The notes beneath the pieces were generated by a model, which worked only from the letters and a program-made list of their open reading frames with translations, was not told the DNA's origin and ran no database searches. The position numbers and the translations under genes are program-made. A stretch of DNA of 64,000 nt from Pseudomonas cremoricolorata DSM 17059 = NBRC 16634 (GTDB lineage Bacteria; Pseudomonadota; Gammaproteobacteria; Pseudomonadales; Pseudomonadaceae). Positions 1-10,221 of this stretch are shown piece after piece (position 1 is the first letter of the stretch; the number at the start of each line of letters is the position of its first letter). The DNA lies in contig NZ_AUEA01000008.1 of NCBI RefSeq assembly GCF_000425745.1, positions 62,001-126,000 of the forward strand, given 5' to 3'.

Positions 1-226
1 GCAGGTGGCAGCGGAACACTTGCCCGGCGCTGTCGCCGTCCTGTGCTTCGACTTCCACTTGCACACCGAAGTGGGCGATGACCAGACCCAGCTGTTCCGG
101 CCCCAGGTCGCCACCTTCCAGTTCCTTGAGCGTCTGTTGCTCGCGCTTGGCGGCGCGCGCGGCGCGTTCGCCCTGGATTTTTTCGATGCGCCAGTTTTGG
201 CGGCGATTGAGCTGGCGTTTGGCCAT
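1..226 (-). CDS. rsgA: Ribosome small-subunit-dependent GTPase RsgA, N-terminal fragment (runs off the left edge)
   Basis: The minus strand from the ATG at 226 encodes a basic N-terminus beginning [18 protein letters not shown], followed by an acidic stretch and the beginning of the OB-fold. This is the usual start of RsgA (YjeQ) in pseudomonads, a circularly permuted GTPase that acts late in 30S ribosome assembly. Only about 75 codons are in the window, so the GTPase domain is not visible and the call rests on the N-terminus and on the divergent orn neighbour, a common arrangement in Pseudomonas. Confidence 0.8.
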   Translation of the reverse strand, partial: MAKRQLNRRQNWRIEKIQGERAARAAKREQQTLKELEGGDLGPEQLGLVIAHFGVQVEVEAQDGDSAGQVFRCHL

Positions 227-366
227 GAACTTCCCGTGGTGGTGGCTGCTGGAAAACAGCCGGCAGTCTAGCACGGCCCGCAGGGCACGGCCTGTCTGGC
301 GCGGCCCGGTGAGCTTTGGTGGCACGGGCGGCTAGGCTACTATGACGCATCATTCGAGGAGCGCTT

Positions 367-909
367 ATGTCCAACCCACAGAACCTGATCTGGATCGACC
401 TGGAAATGACCGGTCTGGATCCGGATTCCGACGTCATCATCGAGATGGCCACCATCGTCACCGACAGCGAGCTCAACACCCTGGCCGAAGGCCCGGTGAT
501 CGCCATCCATCACAGCGATGAAGTGCTGGCGCGCATGGACGAGTGGAACACCCGCACCCACGGCAATTCCGGGCTGACCCAGCGCGTGCGCGACAGCCGC
601 GTCAGCATGGCCGAGGCCGAGGCGCAGACCCTGGCCTTCCTCGAGCAATGGGTACCGCGCGGCAAGTCACCGATCTGCGGCAACAGCATCTGCCAGGACC
701 GACGTTTCCTGTACCGCCACATGCCGGCACTGGAAGGCTACTTCCACTATCGCAACCTCGACGTTTCCACCCTCAAGGAGCTGGCCGCGCGCTGGGCACC
801 GCATGTGCGCGACAGTTTCCAGAAAGGCGGCACGCACCTGGCGCTGGATGACATCCGCGAGTCGATCGCAGAACTGCGTCATTATCGCGAGCATTTCATC
901 AAGGTCTGA
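367..909 (+). CDS. orn: Oligoribonuclease
   Basis: Encodes a 180-residue DEDDh 3'-5' exoribonuclease that degrades 2-5 nt RNA and pGpG, the last step of RNA decay and c-di-GMP breakdown in the cytoplasm. The catalytic set is intact: D11 and E13 in DLEMTGLD, D111 in the [11 protein letters not shown] block, and H157 with D162 in [11 protein letters not shown]. Length equals that of E. coli Orn (about 181). The start has GAGGAG at 356-361, five bases before the ATG. It is divergent from rsgA with a gap of about 140 bp that must hold both promoters. Confidence 0.97.
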   Translation: MSNPQNLIWIDLEMTGLDPDSDVIIEMATIVTDSELNTLAEGPVIAIHHSDEVLARMDEWNTRTHGNSGLTQRVRDSRVSMAEAEAQTLAFLEQWVPRGKSPICGNSICQDRRFLYRHMPALEGYFHYRNLDVSTLKELAARWAPHVRDSFQKGGTHLALDDIRESIAELRHYREHFIKV

Positions 910-1000
910 AACCTGGCGGCAGCGATTGTCGCGCCGCCCCCTTCTGGTGCGCAGGCAGACTGGTTAGACTGCGCGCCTTTCGCGCCCCGGACCTGCCGCC

Positions 1001-1612
1001 ATGCTGCTCATGCTCTACCTGATCGCCATCACCGCCGAAGCCATGACCGGCGCGCTGTCGGCCGGTCGCCGCGGCATGGACTGGTTCGGTGTGGTGCTGA
1101 TCGCCTGCGTCACCGCACTCGGTGGCGGTTCGGTGCGCGACATGTTGCTCGGGCATTACCCGCTGACCTGGGTCAAGCACCCCGAATACCTGGTGCTGAC
1201 CAGCCTGGCGGCGATCGTCACCATTGTCATTGCACCGCTGATGCGCCGCCTGCGCTCGCTGTTTCTGGTGCTCGACGCCTTGGGCCTGGTGGCCTTCACC
1301 TTGATTGGCTGCATGACTGCGCTGGAGATGGGCCACGGCATGCTGGTGGCCTCGATCAGTGGGGTGATCACCGGGGTGTTCGGCGGCATTCTGCGTGACA
1401 TCTTCTGCAACGACATCCCCCTGGTATTTCGCCGCGAGCTATACGCCAGCGTGTCCTTCGCCGCGGCCTGGTTCTACCTGGGCTGTGTGTACTTCAAGTT
1501 GCCCGCCGAGCAAGGCATGTTGCTGACCCTGTTCGGTGGCTTCCTGCTGCGCCTGCTGGCGATCCGCTTTCATTGGGAAATGCCCAAGTTTCACTACAAC
1601 GATCAGCAGTGA
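1001..1612 (+). CDS. TRIC/UPF0126 family membrane protein (YicG/YadS type)
   Basis: Encodes a 203-residue integral membrane protein with about seven hydrophobic segments and two homologous halves. Each half carries the family signature, seen as GGGSVRDMLLG near residues 41-51 and GVFGGILRDIFCND near 125-138. The family is related to the trimeric intracellular cation channels; bacterial members form homotrimeric cation-selective pores and some are proposed glycine transporters. Which ion or solute this one carries cannot be read from the sequence. It stands alone, 91 bp after orn. Confidence 0.85.
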   Translation: MLLMLYLIAITAEAMTGALSAGRRGMDWFGVVLIACVTALGGGSVRDMLLGHYPLTWVKHPEYLVLTSLAAIVTIVIAPLMRRLRSLFLVLDALGLVAFTLIGCMTALEMGHGMLVASISGVITGVFGGILRDIFCNDIPLVFRRELYASVSFAAAWFYLGCVYFKLPAEQGMLLTLFGGFLLRLLAIRFHWEMPKFHYNDQQ

Positions 1613-1616
1613 GGCG

Positions 1617-1647
1617 AGCTGCAAGTCGCGAGTGGCTAGCTGCAAGT
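1617..1647. repeat. Short direct repeat between the TRIC-like gene and queG
   Basis: The decamer AGCTGCAAGT occurs at 1617-1626 and again at 1638-1647, a 21-bp period, just after the TRIC-like gene stop and before the queG stop on the other strand. Pseudomonas genomes carry scattered AGCTGCAAGC-like repeats of unknown role; this looks like a degenerate pair. No clear hairpin with a T-run is visible here. Confidence 0.35.
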
Positions 1648-1658
1648 ATCAGGGCTTT

Positions 1659-2750
1659 TCAGACAGAGCCTAGCGACTCGCCGCCAGAGCGGCGCTGGTG
1701 TTCGGCAAGCGCCCATTCGACGTGTTCCCTGACCAGTTCCGAAGGATGCTCGCGGCGTGCCTTGAGGGCTTCCAGGACGGGGATGGTCGAGGGTGCATTA
1801 CCCAGGCCCACCGCCAGGTTGCGCAGCCAGCGCTCGTAGCCGGCGCGGCGCAGCGGCGAGCCTTCGCTGAGGCTGAGAAAGCGCGCTTCGTCCCACAGGA
1901 ACAGCTCGGCCAGCTTGGCATTGTCCAGGCCGTGGCGCGGCATGAAGTCGGCTTCCTGGGTGGGCTTGGCGAAGCGGTTCCACGGGCAGACGATCTGACA
2001 GTCGTCGCAGCCGAACACGCGGTTGCCGATCAGCGCGCGCAGTTCCAGCGGAATGGCGCTCTTCAGTTCGATGGTCAGGTAGGAAATGCAGCGCCGCGCA
2101 TCCATCAGGTATGGCCCGACGAAGGCTTGCGTCGGACACACATCGAGGCAGGCCTGGCAGCGGCCACAGTGTTCGCTGGCCTGGGCCTCGTCGACCGGCA
2201 ACGGCAAGTCGACGAACAGCTCGGCGAGGAAGAAATAGCTGCCGGCCTTGCGATTGAGCAGCAGGGTGTTCTTGCCGATCCAGCCCAGGCCGGCCTGTTG
2301 CGCAATGGCCTTTTCCAGCACCGGCGCACTGTCGACGAAGGCCCGGTAGCCGAACGGGCCGATGGCCTGCTGGATGCGCTCGGCCAGGTGCTGCACGCGC
2401 TTGCGCACCAGCTTGTGGTAGTCGCGGCCCAGGGCGTAGCGCGAGATATAGGCCTTTTCCGGTTGCGCCAGGCGTTTGGCCATTTGCGTGTCGCCGGGCA
2501 GGTAGTCCATGCGCAGCGAAATCACCCGCAAGGTGCCGGGAATCAGCTCGGCAGGGCGCGAGCGCTTGCTGCCGTGGGCGGCCATGTAGTCCAGCTCACC
2601 GTGATACCCGGCGTCGAGCCAGCGCTGCAGGTGCTGTTCGTGTTCGCCCAGCTCGATCCCGGCGATGCCAACGTGGGCAAAACCGAGTTCACGGCCCCAG
2701 TCTTTGATCGACTGGGTCAGGGTGGGCAGGTCGGGGAGGCAAGCGGACAT
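1659..2750 (-). CDS. queG: Epoxyqueuosine reductase QueG
   Basis: Encodes the cobalamin-dependent, iron-sulfur enzyme that reduces epoxyqueuosine to queuosine at tRNA position 34. Two ferredoxin-like cluster motifs are present, CGRCQACLDVCPTQAF in mid-protein and CDDCQIVCPWNRFA further on, followed by a HEAT-like C-terminal region (WLRNLAVGLGNA). The ATG at 2750 gives 363 residues, in the family range. An in-frame TTG at 2765 would add five residues and has no better ribosome site. It is divergent from nnrD and convergent with the TRIC-like gene. Confidence 0.95.
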   Translation of the reverse strand: MSACLPDLPTLTQSIKDWGRELGFAHVGIAGIELGEHEQHLQRWLDAGYHGELDYMAAHGSKRSRPAELIPGTLRVISLRMDYLPGDTQMAKRLAQPEKAYISRYALGRDYHKLVRKRVQHLAERIQQAIGPFGYRAFVDSAPVLEKAIAQQAGLGWIGKNTLLLNRKAGSYFFLAELFVDLPLPVDEAQASEHCGRCQACLDVCPTQAFVGPYLMDARRCISYLTIELKSAIPLELRALIGNRVFGCDDCQIVCPWNRFAKPTQEADFMPRHGLDNAKLAELFLWDEARFLSLSEGSPLRRAGYERWLRNLAVGLGNAPSTIPVLEALKARREHPSELVREHVEWALAEHQRRSGGESLGSV

Positions 2751-2781
2751 GGATGGGTAAGGCAATACGGGCTCAGGTGCG

Positions 2782-2787
2782 TATAAT
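2782..2787 (+). promoter_or_regulatory. Candidate -10 element for the nnrD-led operon
   Basis: A perfect TATAAT lies 28 bp before the nnrD start in the divergent queG/nnrD gap. No good -35 hexamer is visible 16-18 bp upstream, so this is a partial sigma-70 promoter match. Confidence 0.4.
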
Positions 2788-2815
2788 TCTGCCAGACATC
2801 GGAGCCCTTGACCCC

Positions 2816-3676
2816 ATGCCCCAGACCAAACGTCCTACAAACCCCGCCCGCGCCCTCACTGCCCGCGACCTCGCCGGCCTCGCCCCGCGCCAGCCGAACG
2901 CCCACAAGGGCGAGTTCGGCCATGCACTGGTGGTCGGTGGCGACCTGGGCACCGGCGGCTCGGTACTGCTCAGCGCCGAGGCCGCCTTGCGTTGCGGCAC
3001 CGGCCTGGTCAGCGTGGCGACGCGCCCGGAGCACGTCGCAGCCGGCCTTGCGCGGTTGCCGGAAGTCATGTGCCTGGGCGTGAATTCGGCCAATCAGTTA
3101 GTCAGTGTTCTCGAGCGCGCCAGTGTCGTGGTGGTCGGCCCGGGCCTTGGTCAGGCCGCCTGGGGACGCAGCTTGCTGTCGGTGGTGGCGCGCGGCGCGC
3201 AGGCGCAGGTCTGGGATGCCGATGCGCTGAACCTGCTCGACGGCGAGCCGCTGGCCTTGGCAGCCGGCAGTATTCTCACCCCGCACCCTGGCGAGGCCGC
3301 GCGCCTGCTGGGCATTTCCACCGAAGCGGTGCAGGCCGATCGACCTTGGGCTGCGCGCAAGCTGGCCCGCCGGCATGCCAGTATCTGCGTGCTCAAAGGC
3401 GCTGGAACGCTGATCGCAGGGCCTGACGGGGAACTGGCGCTGTGCAACCGTGGTCATTCAGCGATGGCTGGCGCGGGCTTCGGCGATGTCCTCACCGGGG
3501 TGCTGGCCGCGCTGCTGGCGCAGGGGCTGGATGCCTGGCAGGCGGCTCAGTTGGGCGTATGGCTGCATGCCTGCGCCGGGGAACGCCTGGGCGTGCAGGG
3601 CCGAGGCCTGGCTGCCAGTGATCTGATTCCCGTCATTCGCAAGTTGTTGGAGGAACATTCAGCGTGTCAGGCATAA
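2816..3676 (+). CDS. nnrD: ADP-dependent (S)-NAD(P)H-hydrate dehydratase
   Basis: Encodes the 286-residue dehydratase (YjeF C-terminal/ribokinase-like fold) that repairs hydrated NAD(P)H. The phosphate and substrate motifs are visible: [27 protein letters not shown], and [10 protein letters not shown] with the catalytic Asp. The NnrE epimerase domain that is fused in front in E. coli is absent, so this is the stand-alone form. The ATG at 2816 is preferred because an earlier in-frame start at 2753 would run through the promoter. The gene overlaps tsaE by 13 bp, which indicates co-transcription. Confidence 0.92.
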   Translation: MPQTKRPTNPARALTARDLAGLAPRQPNAHKGEFGHALVVGGDLGTGGSVLLSAEAALRCGTGLVSVATRPEHVAAGLARLPEVMCLGVNSANQLVSVLERASVVVVGPGLGQAAWGRSLLSVVARGAQAQVWDADALNLLDGEPLALAAGSILTPHPGEAARLLGISTEAVQADRPWAARKLARRHASICVLKGAGTLIAGPDGELALCNRGHSAMAGAGFGDVLTGVLAALLAQGLDAWQAAQLGVWLHACAGERLGVQGRGLAASDLIPVIRKLLEEHSACQA

Positions 3677-4146
3677 CCCTTTTTCTCGCCGATGAAGCGG
3701 CTACCGTGGCCTTCGGCGCGCGCCTGGCTGCGGTCACCGGCGGGCATGGCGTGATCTTTCTCGAAGGGGACCTGGGCGCGGGCAAGACCACGCTGTCCCG
3801 CGGCCTGATTCGCGGTCTGGGGCACACCGGGGCGGTGAAAAGTCCGACCTTCACCGTGGTCGAACCCTACGAAATCGGTGCCCTGCGCGCCTATCACTTC
3901 GACCTCTACCGCCTGGTCGATCCGGAAGAGCTAGAGTTCATGGGCATCCGTGATTACTTCGAGGGCGACGCACTGTGTCTGTTCGAGTGGCCGGAAAAGG
4001 GTGCGGGCGTTTTGCCAAAGCCTGACCTGACCATTACCATGAGCCCCCAGGCGGGCGGACGCTCCCTGGTCCTGTCGCCGCAGGGTTCTCGCGGCGAAGC
4101 ATGGTGTGCCGCTCTGGCCGCCAACAATAATCAGCAAGTGGGGTAG
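3664..4146 (+). CDS. tsaE: tRNA t6A37 biosynthesis ATPase TsaE
   Basis: Encodes a 160-residue P-loop ATPase of the TsaBDE complex that makes N6-threonylcarbamoyladenosine at A37 of ANN-decoding tRNAs. Walker A is GDLGAGKTT at residues 35-43; HFDLYRL (78-84) and FEW (107-109) are family motifs. It starts at GTG inside the end of nnrD and stops 2 bp before amiB, so translation is probably coupled. Length is normal for the family. Confidence 0.96.
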   Translation: MSGITLFLADEAATVAFGARLAAVTGGHGVIFLEGDLGAGKTTLSRGLIRGLGHTGAVKSPTFTVVEPYEIGALRAYHFDLYRLVDPEELEFMGIRDYFEGDALCLFEWPEKGAGVLPKPDLTITMSPQAGGRSLVLSPQGSRGEAWCAALAANNNQQVG

Positions 4147-4148
4147 GT

Positions 4149-5591
4149 ATGCGCAGACGCGCACTGGTCGCCGTTGTCGGGCTGCTGCTCAGCGCGGTGA
4201 CCCTGCAAGCGTGGGCTGTCACGCAGGTCAAGAGCATGCGCCTGTGGCGCGCGCCAGACAACACACGCCTGGTCTTCGACCTTTCCGGCCCTGTTCAGCA
4301 CAGCGTGTTCACCTTGAGCGCGCCTGATCGTCTGGTGATCGACATCAACGGCGCAACCCTGGGTGGCTCGCTGAACGCCTCGACCTCCAATACTCCGATT
4401 ACCAGCGTGCGCTCTGCCCAGCGCACGCCCACCGATCTGCGGGTGGTCATCGATCTGAAGAAATCGGTCACGCCCAAGAGCTTTACCCTCGCGCCCAACG
4501 CCCAGTACGGTAACCGCCTGGTGGTCGATCTGTACGACCAGGAAGCCGATGCCGTGGCGGCCAGCACGCCGACGCCGACGGTCGCGCCAACCCCGCCTGT
4601 CGTGCCACCGGTGACCACGCCCGCGGTGCCGGTCACGCCGAGCCAGCCGCAGATCAAGCTGCCGCCGGTGCCCAGTGGCAAGCGCGACATCGTCGTCGCC
4701 ATCGACGCCGGACACGGCGGCGAAGACCCGGGTGCTTCCGGTGGACGCGGCCAGCATGAAAAAGACATCGTGCTGCAGATCGCCAAGGAACTGCAGCGCC
4801 AGATCAACACCGAGAAGGGCTTTCGCGCCGAGCTGACGCGTACCGGCGACTATTTCATTCCACTGCGCAAGCGCACCGAGATCGCCCGCAAGAAAGGCGC
4901 CGATCTGTTCGTTTCGATCCACGCTGACGCCGCGCCGTCCAAGGCCGCTTTCGGGGCCTCGGTGTTCGCCTTGTCCGATCGCGGCGCCACCTCGGAAACC
5001 GCGCGCTGGCTGGCCGACACGGAAAACCGCTCCGACCTGATCGGCGGTGCAGGCAACGTCAGCCTCGACGACAAGGACCGCATGCTCGCAGGCGTGCTGC
5101 TCGACCTGTCGATGACCGCCACGCTCAGCTCCAGCCTCAATGTCGGGCAGAAGGTGCTGGGCAACATGGGCCGCATCACCTCGTTGCACAAACAGCGTGT
5201 GGAGCAGGCCGGTTTCATGGTGCTGAAGTCGCCGGACATTCCCTCGATCCTGGTCGAGACCGGCTTCATCTCCAACGCCAACGAGGCGGCCAAGCTCGCC
5301 ACCCGCAGTCACCAGCAGGCGCTCGCGCGCTCGATTCATACCGGCGTTCGGCAGTTCTTCCAGCAGAACCCGCCGCCTGGCACTTACATCGCCTGGCTGC
5401 GCGACAGCGGCAAGATCGCCCAGGGGCCGCGGGATCACACTGTGCGACCGGGTGAAACCCTGGCGATGATCGCCGTGCGTTATCAGGTGAGTGTGGTCAG
5501 CCTGCGCAGCACCAACGGCCTGAAAAGCGATGAGCTCAAGGTCGGCCAGCACCTGAACATTCCGGCGACCACGCTGGCTGCGCAACAATGA
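4149..5591 (+). CDS. amiB: N-acetylmuramoyl-L-alanine amidase with AMIN and LysM domains
   Basis: Encodes a periplasmic zinc amidase that cuts the stem peptide from MurNAc during daughter-cell separation. Domains in the 480 residues: signal peptide (1-23), AMIN septal-targeting domain (about 24-130), Pro/Thr-rich linker (138-175), Amidase_3 catalytic domain (about 178-405), and a C-terminal LysM (about 430-473). Zinc and catalytic residues H189, E204, H258 and E370 are all in place. The 290-330 segment sits where the regulatory helix blocks the active site in AmiB/AmiC, so EnvC- or NlpD-type activation is expected. It overlaps mutL by 4 bp. Confidence 0.95.
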   Translation: MRRRALVAVVGLLLSAVTLQAWAVTQVKSMRLWRAPDNTRLVFDLSGPVQHSVFTLSAPDRLVIDINGATLGGSLNASTSNTPITSVRSAQRTPTDLRVVIDLKKSVTPKSFTLAPNAQYGNRLVVDLYDQEADAVAASTPTPTVAPTPPVVPPVTTPAVPVTPSQPQIKLPPVPSGKRDIVVAIDAGHGGEDPGASGGRGQHEKDIVLQIAKELQRQINTEKGFRAELTRTGDYFIPLRKRTEIARKKGADLFVSIHADAAPSKAAFGASVFALSDRGATSETARWLADTENRSDLIGGAGNVSLDDKDRMLAGVLLDLSMTATLSSSLNVGQKVLGNMGRITSLHKQRVEQAGFMVLKSPDIPSILVETGFISNANEAAKLATRSHQQALARSIHTGVRQFFQQNPPPGTYIAWLRDSGKIAQGPRDHTVRPGETLAMIAVRYQVSVVSLRSTNGLKSDELKVGQHLNIPATTLAAQQ

Positions 5592-7483
5592 GTGGCGGGT
5601 CACGCATCGAGCTGCTCAGCCCGCGGCTCGCCAACCAGATCGCTGCCGGCGAGGTGGTCGAACGGCCGGCGTCGGTGGCCAAGGAACTGTTGGAAAACAG
5701 CCTCGACTCCGGTGCCCGGCGCATCGATATCGATGTCGAGCAGGGCGGCGTCAAGCTGCTGCGGGTGCGCGACGACGGTGTCGGCATCTCTGCCGACGAC
5801 CTGCCACTGGCCCTGGCCCGTCACGCCACCAGCAAGATCCGTGAGCTGGAAGACCTCGAAGGCGTACTCAGCCTCGGTTTTCGTGGCGAGGCCCTGGCCT
5901 CGATCAGCTCGGTGTCGCGGCTGACCCTCACCTCGCGCACCGTCGAGGCCGGCGAAGCCTGGCAGGTCGAAACCGAAGGTCGTGACATGGCGCCGCGGGT
6001 ACAGCCTGCCGCGCATCCGGTCGGCACCTCGGTGGAGGTGCGTGACCTGTTCTTCAATACCCCTGCGCGGCGCAAGTTCCTCAAAACCGAGAAGACCGAG
6101 TTCGACCACCTGCAGGAAGTCATCCGACGCCTGGCCCTGGCGCGATTCGATGTCGGCTTTCATGTGCGCCACAACGGCAAGAGCGTGCTCAGCCTGCATG
6201 AAGCGCCCGATGACGTCAGCCGGGCGCGTCGCGTCGGCAGCATCTGCGGCCCGGGTTTTCTCGAACAGGCGCTGCCGGTGGATGTCGAGCGCAACGGTTT
6301 GCGCCTGTGGGGCTGGGTCGGTTTGCCGACGTTTTCGCGCAGCCAGGCCGACCTGCAGTACTTTTTCGTCAATGGCCGTGCGGTGCGCGACAAGCTGGTC
6401 GCCCACGCCGTGCGCCAGGCCTACCGTGATGTGCTGTTCAACGGCCGTCACCCGACCTTCGTGCTGTTCCTCGAACTGGAACCGAGCGGGGTGGATGTCA
6501 ACGTTCACCCGACCAAGCACGAGGTGCGCTTCCGCGAGGGGCGCATGGTCCACGACTTTCTCTACAGCACCTTGCACCGCGCCCTGGCCGATGTACGCCC
6601 GGACGATCAGCTCGCTGCGCCCGCCGCGGCCCCCGAGGCTCCCAGGCCCAGCGGCACCCAGGCCGGTGAGTTCGGCGGCCAGGGCGAGATGCGCCTGTCG
6701 GCGTCATTGCTCGAACCGATGCAGGTCGCGCCCTCGCAGGCAGCGCCTGGCAGTGGCAGCGGTGCGGGCTATCAGTACAACTACTCGCCGCGACCTTCGC
6801 AGCCAGTGCCGGCCGCTGAGGCGCGGGCCGTGTATCGCGAGTATTTCGCGCCGCTGGGCAATACCGCCGCACCTGGTTTGCCCGAACAGCAGGGTGACAT
6901 TCCGCCGCTTGGCTACGCCTTGGCGCAGCTCAAGGGTATTTACATCCTTTCGGAAAACGCGGTCGGCCTGGTGCTGGTGGACATGCATGCGGCGCACGAA
7001 CGCATCATGTACGAGCGGCTGAAGATCGCCATGGCCAGTGAAGGCTTGAGTGGCCAGCCGTTGCTGGTGCCCGAGTCACTGGCACTGAGCCAGCGCGAGG
7101 CCGATTGCGCGGAGGAACATGCGCAGTGGTTCCAGCGTCTGGGCTTCGAGTTGCAGCGCCTGGGGCCGGAAACTCTGGCGATCCGGCAGATTCCGGCGTT
7201 GCTCAAGCAGGCCGAAGCCAATCGCCTGGTGCAGGATGTGCTTGCCGACCTGATGGAGTACGGCACCAGCGACCGTATCCAGGCGCACCTCAACGAGCTG
7301 CTCGGGACCATGGCCTGCCACGGCGCGGTACGCGCCAACCGGCGTCTGGCGCTGCCCGAGATGAACGCCCTGCTACGCGACATGGAAAACACCGAGCGCA
7401 GCGGCCAGTGCAACCACGGCCGTCCGACCTGGACGCAGATGGGCCTGGATGATCTGGACAAACTTTTCCTGCGCGGTCGATGA
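5588..7483 (+). CDS. mutL: DNA mismatch repair protein MutL
   Basis: Encodes a 631-residue GHKL ATPase that links MutS mismatch recognition to strand incision. The N-terminal ATPase has E36 ([12 protein letters not shown]), DDGVGI and GFRGEAL, and a disordered Pro/Ala linker covers about 340-435. The C-terminal dimer domain has [12 protein letters not shown] at 465-476, which fits the DQHA(X)2E(X)4E metal-binding motif of endonuclease-type MutL with Met for Gln, and CNHGRP at 608-613. Latent nicking activity is therefore expected, unlike E. coli MutL. The start overlaps the amiB stop as ATGA. Confidence 0.97.
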   Translation: MSGGSRIELLSPRLANQIAAGEVVERPASVAKELLENSLDSGARRIDIDVEQGGVKLLRVRDDGVGISADDLPLALARHATSKIRELEDLEGVLSLGFRGEALASISSVSRLTLTSRTVEAGEAWQVETEGRDMAPRVQPAAHPVGTSVEVRDLFFNTPARRKFLKTEKTEFDHLQEVIRRLALARFDVGFHVRHNGKSVLSLHEAPDDVSRARRVGSICGPGFLEQALPVDVERNGLRLWGWVGLPTFSRSQADLQYFFVNGRAVRDKLVAHAVRQAYRDVLFNGRHPTFVLFLELEPSGVDVNVHPTKHEVRFREGRMVHDFLYSTLHRALADVRPDDQLAAPAAAPEAPRPSGTQAGEFGGQGEMRLSASLLEPMQVAPSQAAPGSGSGAGYQYNYSPRPSQPVPAAEARAVYREYFAPLGNTAAPGLPEQQGDIPPLGYALAQLKGIYILSENAVGLVLVDMHAAHERIMYERLKIAMASEGLSGQPLLVPESLALSQREADCAEEHAQWFQRLGFELQRLGPETLAIRQIPALLKQAEANRLVQDVLADLMEYGTSDRIQAHLNELLGTMACHGAVRANRRLALPEMNALLRDMENTERSGQCNHGRPTWTQMGLDDLDKLFLRGR

Positions 7484-7484
7484 C

Positions 7485-8456
7485 ATGAGTGGCAAGCCCC
7501 CGGCAATTTTCCTGATGGGCCCGACCGCGGCGGGCAAGACCGATCTCGCCATCGAACTGACCAAACATCTGCCTTGCGAACTGATCAGCGTCGATTCGGC
7601 GCTGATCTACCGCGGCATGGACATCGGTACCGCCAAACCCTCCAGGGAGGTGCTGGCCGCGCATCCGCACCGGCTGGTCGACATCCTCGACCCCGCGCAG
7701 AGCTATTCGGCCGCCGAGTTTCGTCATGACGCCCTGCAGGCCATGGCCGAGATCACCGCGCGCGGCAACATTCCGCTGCTGGTCGGCGGCACCATGCTCT
7801 ATTACAAAGCGTTGCTCGAAGGCCTGGCCGACATGCCGGCGGCCGATCCGCAGGTGCGCGCCGAGCTCGAGGCCATCGCCGCCGAACAGGGGCTGGGTGA
7901 GCTGCACCGCTTGCTCGAGTCGGTCGACCCGGTGTCGGCCGCACGTATCCATCGCAACGACCCACAGCGGTTGATTCGCGCATTGGAGGTGCAGCGGGTC
8001 AGCGGCCTGAGCATGACCGAACATCGCCAGCGTCAATTGGCTGAAAGTCGCGATCCAGACACAGGCGCTTCGGGCCATTTGCCCTATACTGTGGCGAGTT
8101 TGGCGATCGCTCCTACAGATCGTCACATTTTGCATCAGCGAATTGCGTTACGATTTTCCCAGATGCTGGAACAGGGCTTCGTCGACGAGGTCCGAACGTT
8201 GCGAGCCAGGGCCGATCTGCATGCTGGCCTGCCGTCCATACGGGCAGTGGGTTACCGGCAGGTGTGGGAGTACCTGGATGGCGAACTGGACGAGGCGCAG
8301 ATGCGCGAACGCGGCATCATCGCAACACGGCAACTGGCCAAACGGCAGTTCACCTGGTTGCGCGGCTGGTCCGACGTTCAGTGGCTCGACAGCCTGGCTT
8401 GCGACAATCTGTCTCGCACCTTGAAATACCTGGGACGCGTCTCCATATTGAGCTGA
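7485..8456 (+). CDS. miaA: tRNA dimethylallyltransferase MiaA
   Basis: Encodes the 323-residue enzyme that transfers dimethylallyl from DMAPP to A37 of UNN-decoding tRNAs. Walker A is GPTAAGKTD near the N-terminus, followed by [30 protein letters not shown] and the [13 protein letters not shown] block. The ATG at 7485 lies one base after the mutL stop and matches the known N-terminus ([14 protein letters not shown]); the frame is open upstream to 7449, but that would overlap mutL. It belongs to the mutL-miaA-hfq block. Confidence 0.96.
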   Translation: MSGKPPAIFLMGPTAAGKTDLAIELTKHLPCELISVDSALIYRGMDIGTAKPSREVLAAHPHRLVDILDPAQSYSAAEFRHDALQAMAEITARGNIPLLVGGTMLYYKALLEGLADMPAADPQVRAELEAIAAEQGLGELHRLLESVDPVSAARIHRNDPQRLIRALEVQRVSGLSMTEHRQRQLAESRDPDTGASGHLPYTVASLAIAPTDRHILHQRIALRFSQMLEQGFVDEVRTLRARADLHAGLPSIRAVGYRQVWEYLDGELDEAQMRERGIIATRQLAKRQFTWLRGWSDVQWLDSLACDNLSRTLKYLGRVSILS

Positions 8457-8550
8457 GTCCCTGCCAATTGCCGTCTATTCTTGCGAAAGGTCGGCGGAAT
8501 TCGTTGTTTTTTCTGATTTTCTATTATTGATCCTTACAGGAGTGCGGCAT

Positions 8551-8811
8551 ATGTCAAAAGGGCATTCGCTACAAGACCCTTACTTGAACACCTTGAGAAA
8601 AGAAAAGGTCCCGGTATCCATCTACCTCGTCAACGGGATCAAGCTGCAGGGCTCGATCGAATCTTTCGACCAGTTCGTCGTGCTGCTGAAGAACACCGTC
8701 AGCCAGATGGTCTACAAGCACGCGATCTCCACCGTGGTTCCTGCTCGCCCGGTGCGTTTGCCTAGCCCATCCGACGCCGATCATGGTGACAGCGAACCAG
8801 GCAACGCCTGA
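8551..8811 (+). CDS. hfq: RNA chaperone Hfq
   Basis: Encodes an 86-residue hexameric Sm-like protein that pairs small RNAs with mRNAs. Sm1 ([20 protein letters not shown]) and Sm2 ([14 protein letters not shown]) are intact, with the usual short acidic Pseudomonas C-terminal tail. An earlier in-frame ATG exists at 8527, but the standard start [16 protein letters not shown] is at 8551 behind the SD sequence AGGAG. The 94-bp gap after miaA is AT-rich and probably carries an hfq promoter. Confidence 0.98.
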   Translation: MSKGHSLQDPYLNTLRKEKVPVSIYLVNGIKLQGSIESFDQFVVLLKNTVSQMVYKHAISTVVPARPVRLPSPSDADHGDSEPGNA

Positions 8812-8823
8812 TAGGAGTCCGTA

Positions 8824-10125
8824 TTGTTCTTTGAGCGCCACGGTGGTGGTGAACGGGCGCTGCTCGTTCACTTGGAAGGACAGAACCCTGAGGCGCGCGA
8901 AGACCCGCAGGAGTTTCAGGAGTTGGCCCTCTCGGCCGGTGCAGACATCGTGCAATTGACGACGGTCTCGCGCCATCAGCCCACGGCCAAGTTCCTGATC
9001 GGCAGCGGCAAGGTCGAAGAGCTGCGCGACCTGGTCAAGGCCGAACACGTCGATCTGGTGATTTTCAATCACACCCTCACCCCCAGTCAGGAACGCAACC
9101 TCGAACGTGTGTTCGAGTGCCGGGTGCTCGACCGCACCGGGTTGATCCTCGACATCTTCGCGCAACGCGCGCGTACCCATGAAGGCAAACTGCAGGTCGA
9201 GCTGGCTCAGCTCGAGCACATGAGCACGCGCCTGGTACGTGGCTGGACCCACCTCGAGCGGCAAAAGGGCGGGATCGGCATGCGTGGCCCGGGGGAAACC
9301 CAGCTGGAAACCGACCGGCGTCTGCTGCGGGTTCGTCTGCGGCAAATCAAGTCGCGCCTGGAAAAGGTCCGCAGCCAGCGCGAGCAGGCGCGTCGTGGCC
9401 GACGCCGTGCCGATATTCCGTCGGTGTCCCTGGTGGGCTACACCAACGCCGGCAAATCGACGCTGTTCAACGCCTTGACCCAGTCCGACGTGTTCGCCGC
9501 CGACCAACTGTTCGCCACCCTCGACCCGACCTTGCGCCGGCTCGAGCTGGCCGACCTCGGTCCGATCGTGCTGGCCGACACCGTGGGCTTCATCCGCCAC
9601 CTGCCACACAAGCTGGTCGAGGCGTTTCGCGCCACGCTCGAGGAATCGAGCAACTCCGATCTGCTGCTGCACGTGATCGACGCCCATGAGCCCGAGCGCA
9701 TGGAGCAGATCGAGCAGGTGCTGGCCGTGCTTGGCGAGATTGGCGCGGAAGGCTTGCCGATCCTGGAGGTCTATAACAAACTCGACCTGCTTGAAGAGGT
9801 CGAGCCTCAGATTCAGCGCGATGCCGATGGCAAGCCGCAGCGGGTCTGGGTCTCGGCGCGTGACGGACGCGGCCTGGAGCTGGTGGGCCAGGCGATTGCC
9901 GAGTTGTTGGGAGATGACCTGTTCGTTGGCACACTGCGCCTTGAGCAGCAGTACGCACGCCTGCGCGCGCAGTTCTTCTCGCTTGGCGCGGTGCGCGGCG
10001 AGGCCCATGACGAGCATGGCAGCAGTTTGCTGGATGTGCGTTTGCCACGGGTCGAGCTCAATCGTCTGGTCAGCCGGGAAGGCCTGGAACCTCAGGTGTT
10101 CATCGAACAACACACTTTGCAATAA
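8824..10125 (+). CDS. hflX: Ribosome-associated GTPase HflX
   Basis: Encodes a 433-residue Obg-HflX GTPase that splits stalled or heat-damaged 70S ribosomes. An N-terminal HflX domain (about 1-190, including the Gly-rich RGPGETQLETDRR near 154-166) precedes the G domain, with G1 GYTNAGKS (205-212), G3 DTVG (252-255) and G4 NKLD. It starts at a TTG 12 bp after hfq, with AGGAG just upstream; no ATG gives a better start. It follows hfq as in most gammaproteobacteria. Confidence 0.95.
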   Translation: MFFERHGGGERALLVHLEGQNPEAREDPQEFQELALSAGADIVQLTTVSRHQPTAKFLIGSGKVEELRDLVKAEHVDLVIFNHTLTPSQERNLERVFECRVLDRTGLILDIFAQRARTHEGKLQVELAQLEHMSTRLVRGWTHLERQKGGIGMRGPGETQLETDRRLLRVRLRQIKSRLEKVRSQREQARRGRRRADIPSVSLVGYTNAGKSTLFNALTQSDVFAADQLFATLDPTLRRLELADLGPIVLADTVGFIRHLPHKLVEAFRATLEESSNSDLLLHVIDAHEPERMEQIEQVLAVLGEIGAEGLPILEVYNKLDLLEEVEPQIQRDADGKPQRVWVSARDGRGLELVGQAIAELLGDDLFVGTLRLEQQYARLRAQFFSLGAVRGEAHDEHGSSLLDVRLPRVELNRLVSREGLEPQVFIEQHTLQ

Positions 10126-10221
10126 ATGCCCGTCGAGGTCGCCGGGCAGCGGTGACAGGCATTCTGTAGCATTGGCCGGCGCGCCGTGGGCGCGTCTTTG
10201 CTTTATCAGATGGAGAGCGCT

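Noticed and set aside
5..271. Open frames on the plus strand opposite rsgA, and many long antisense frames (for example opposite hfq-hflK, rnr, mutL and ygiQ)
   Set aside because: In GC-rich DNA long antisense frames arise from third-position bias; they lack ribosome sites and known domains.
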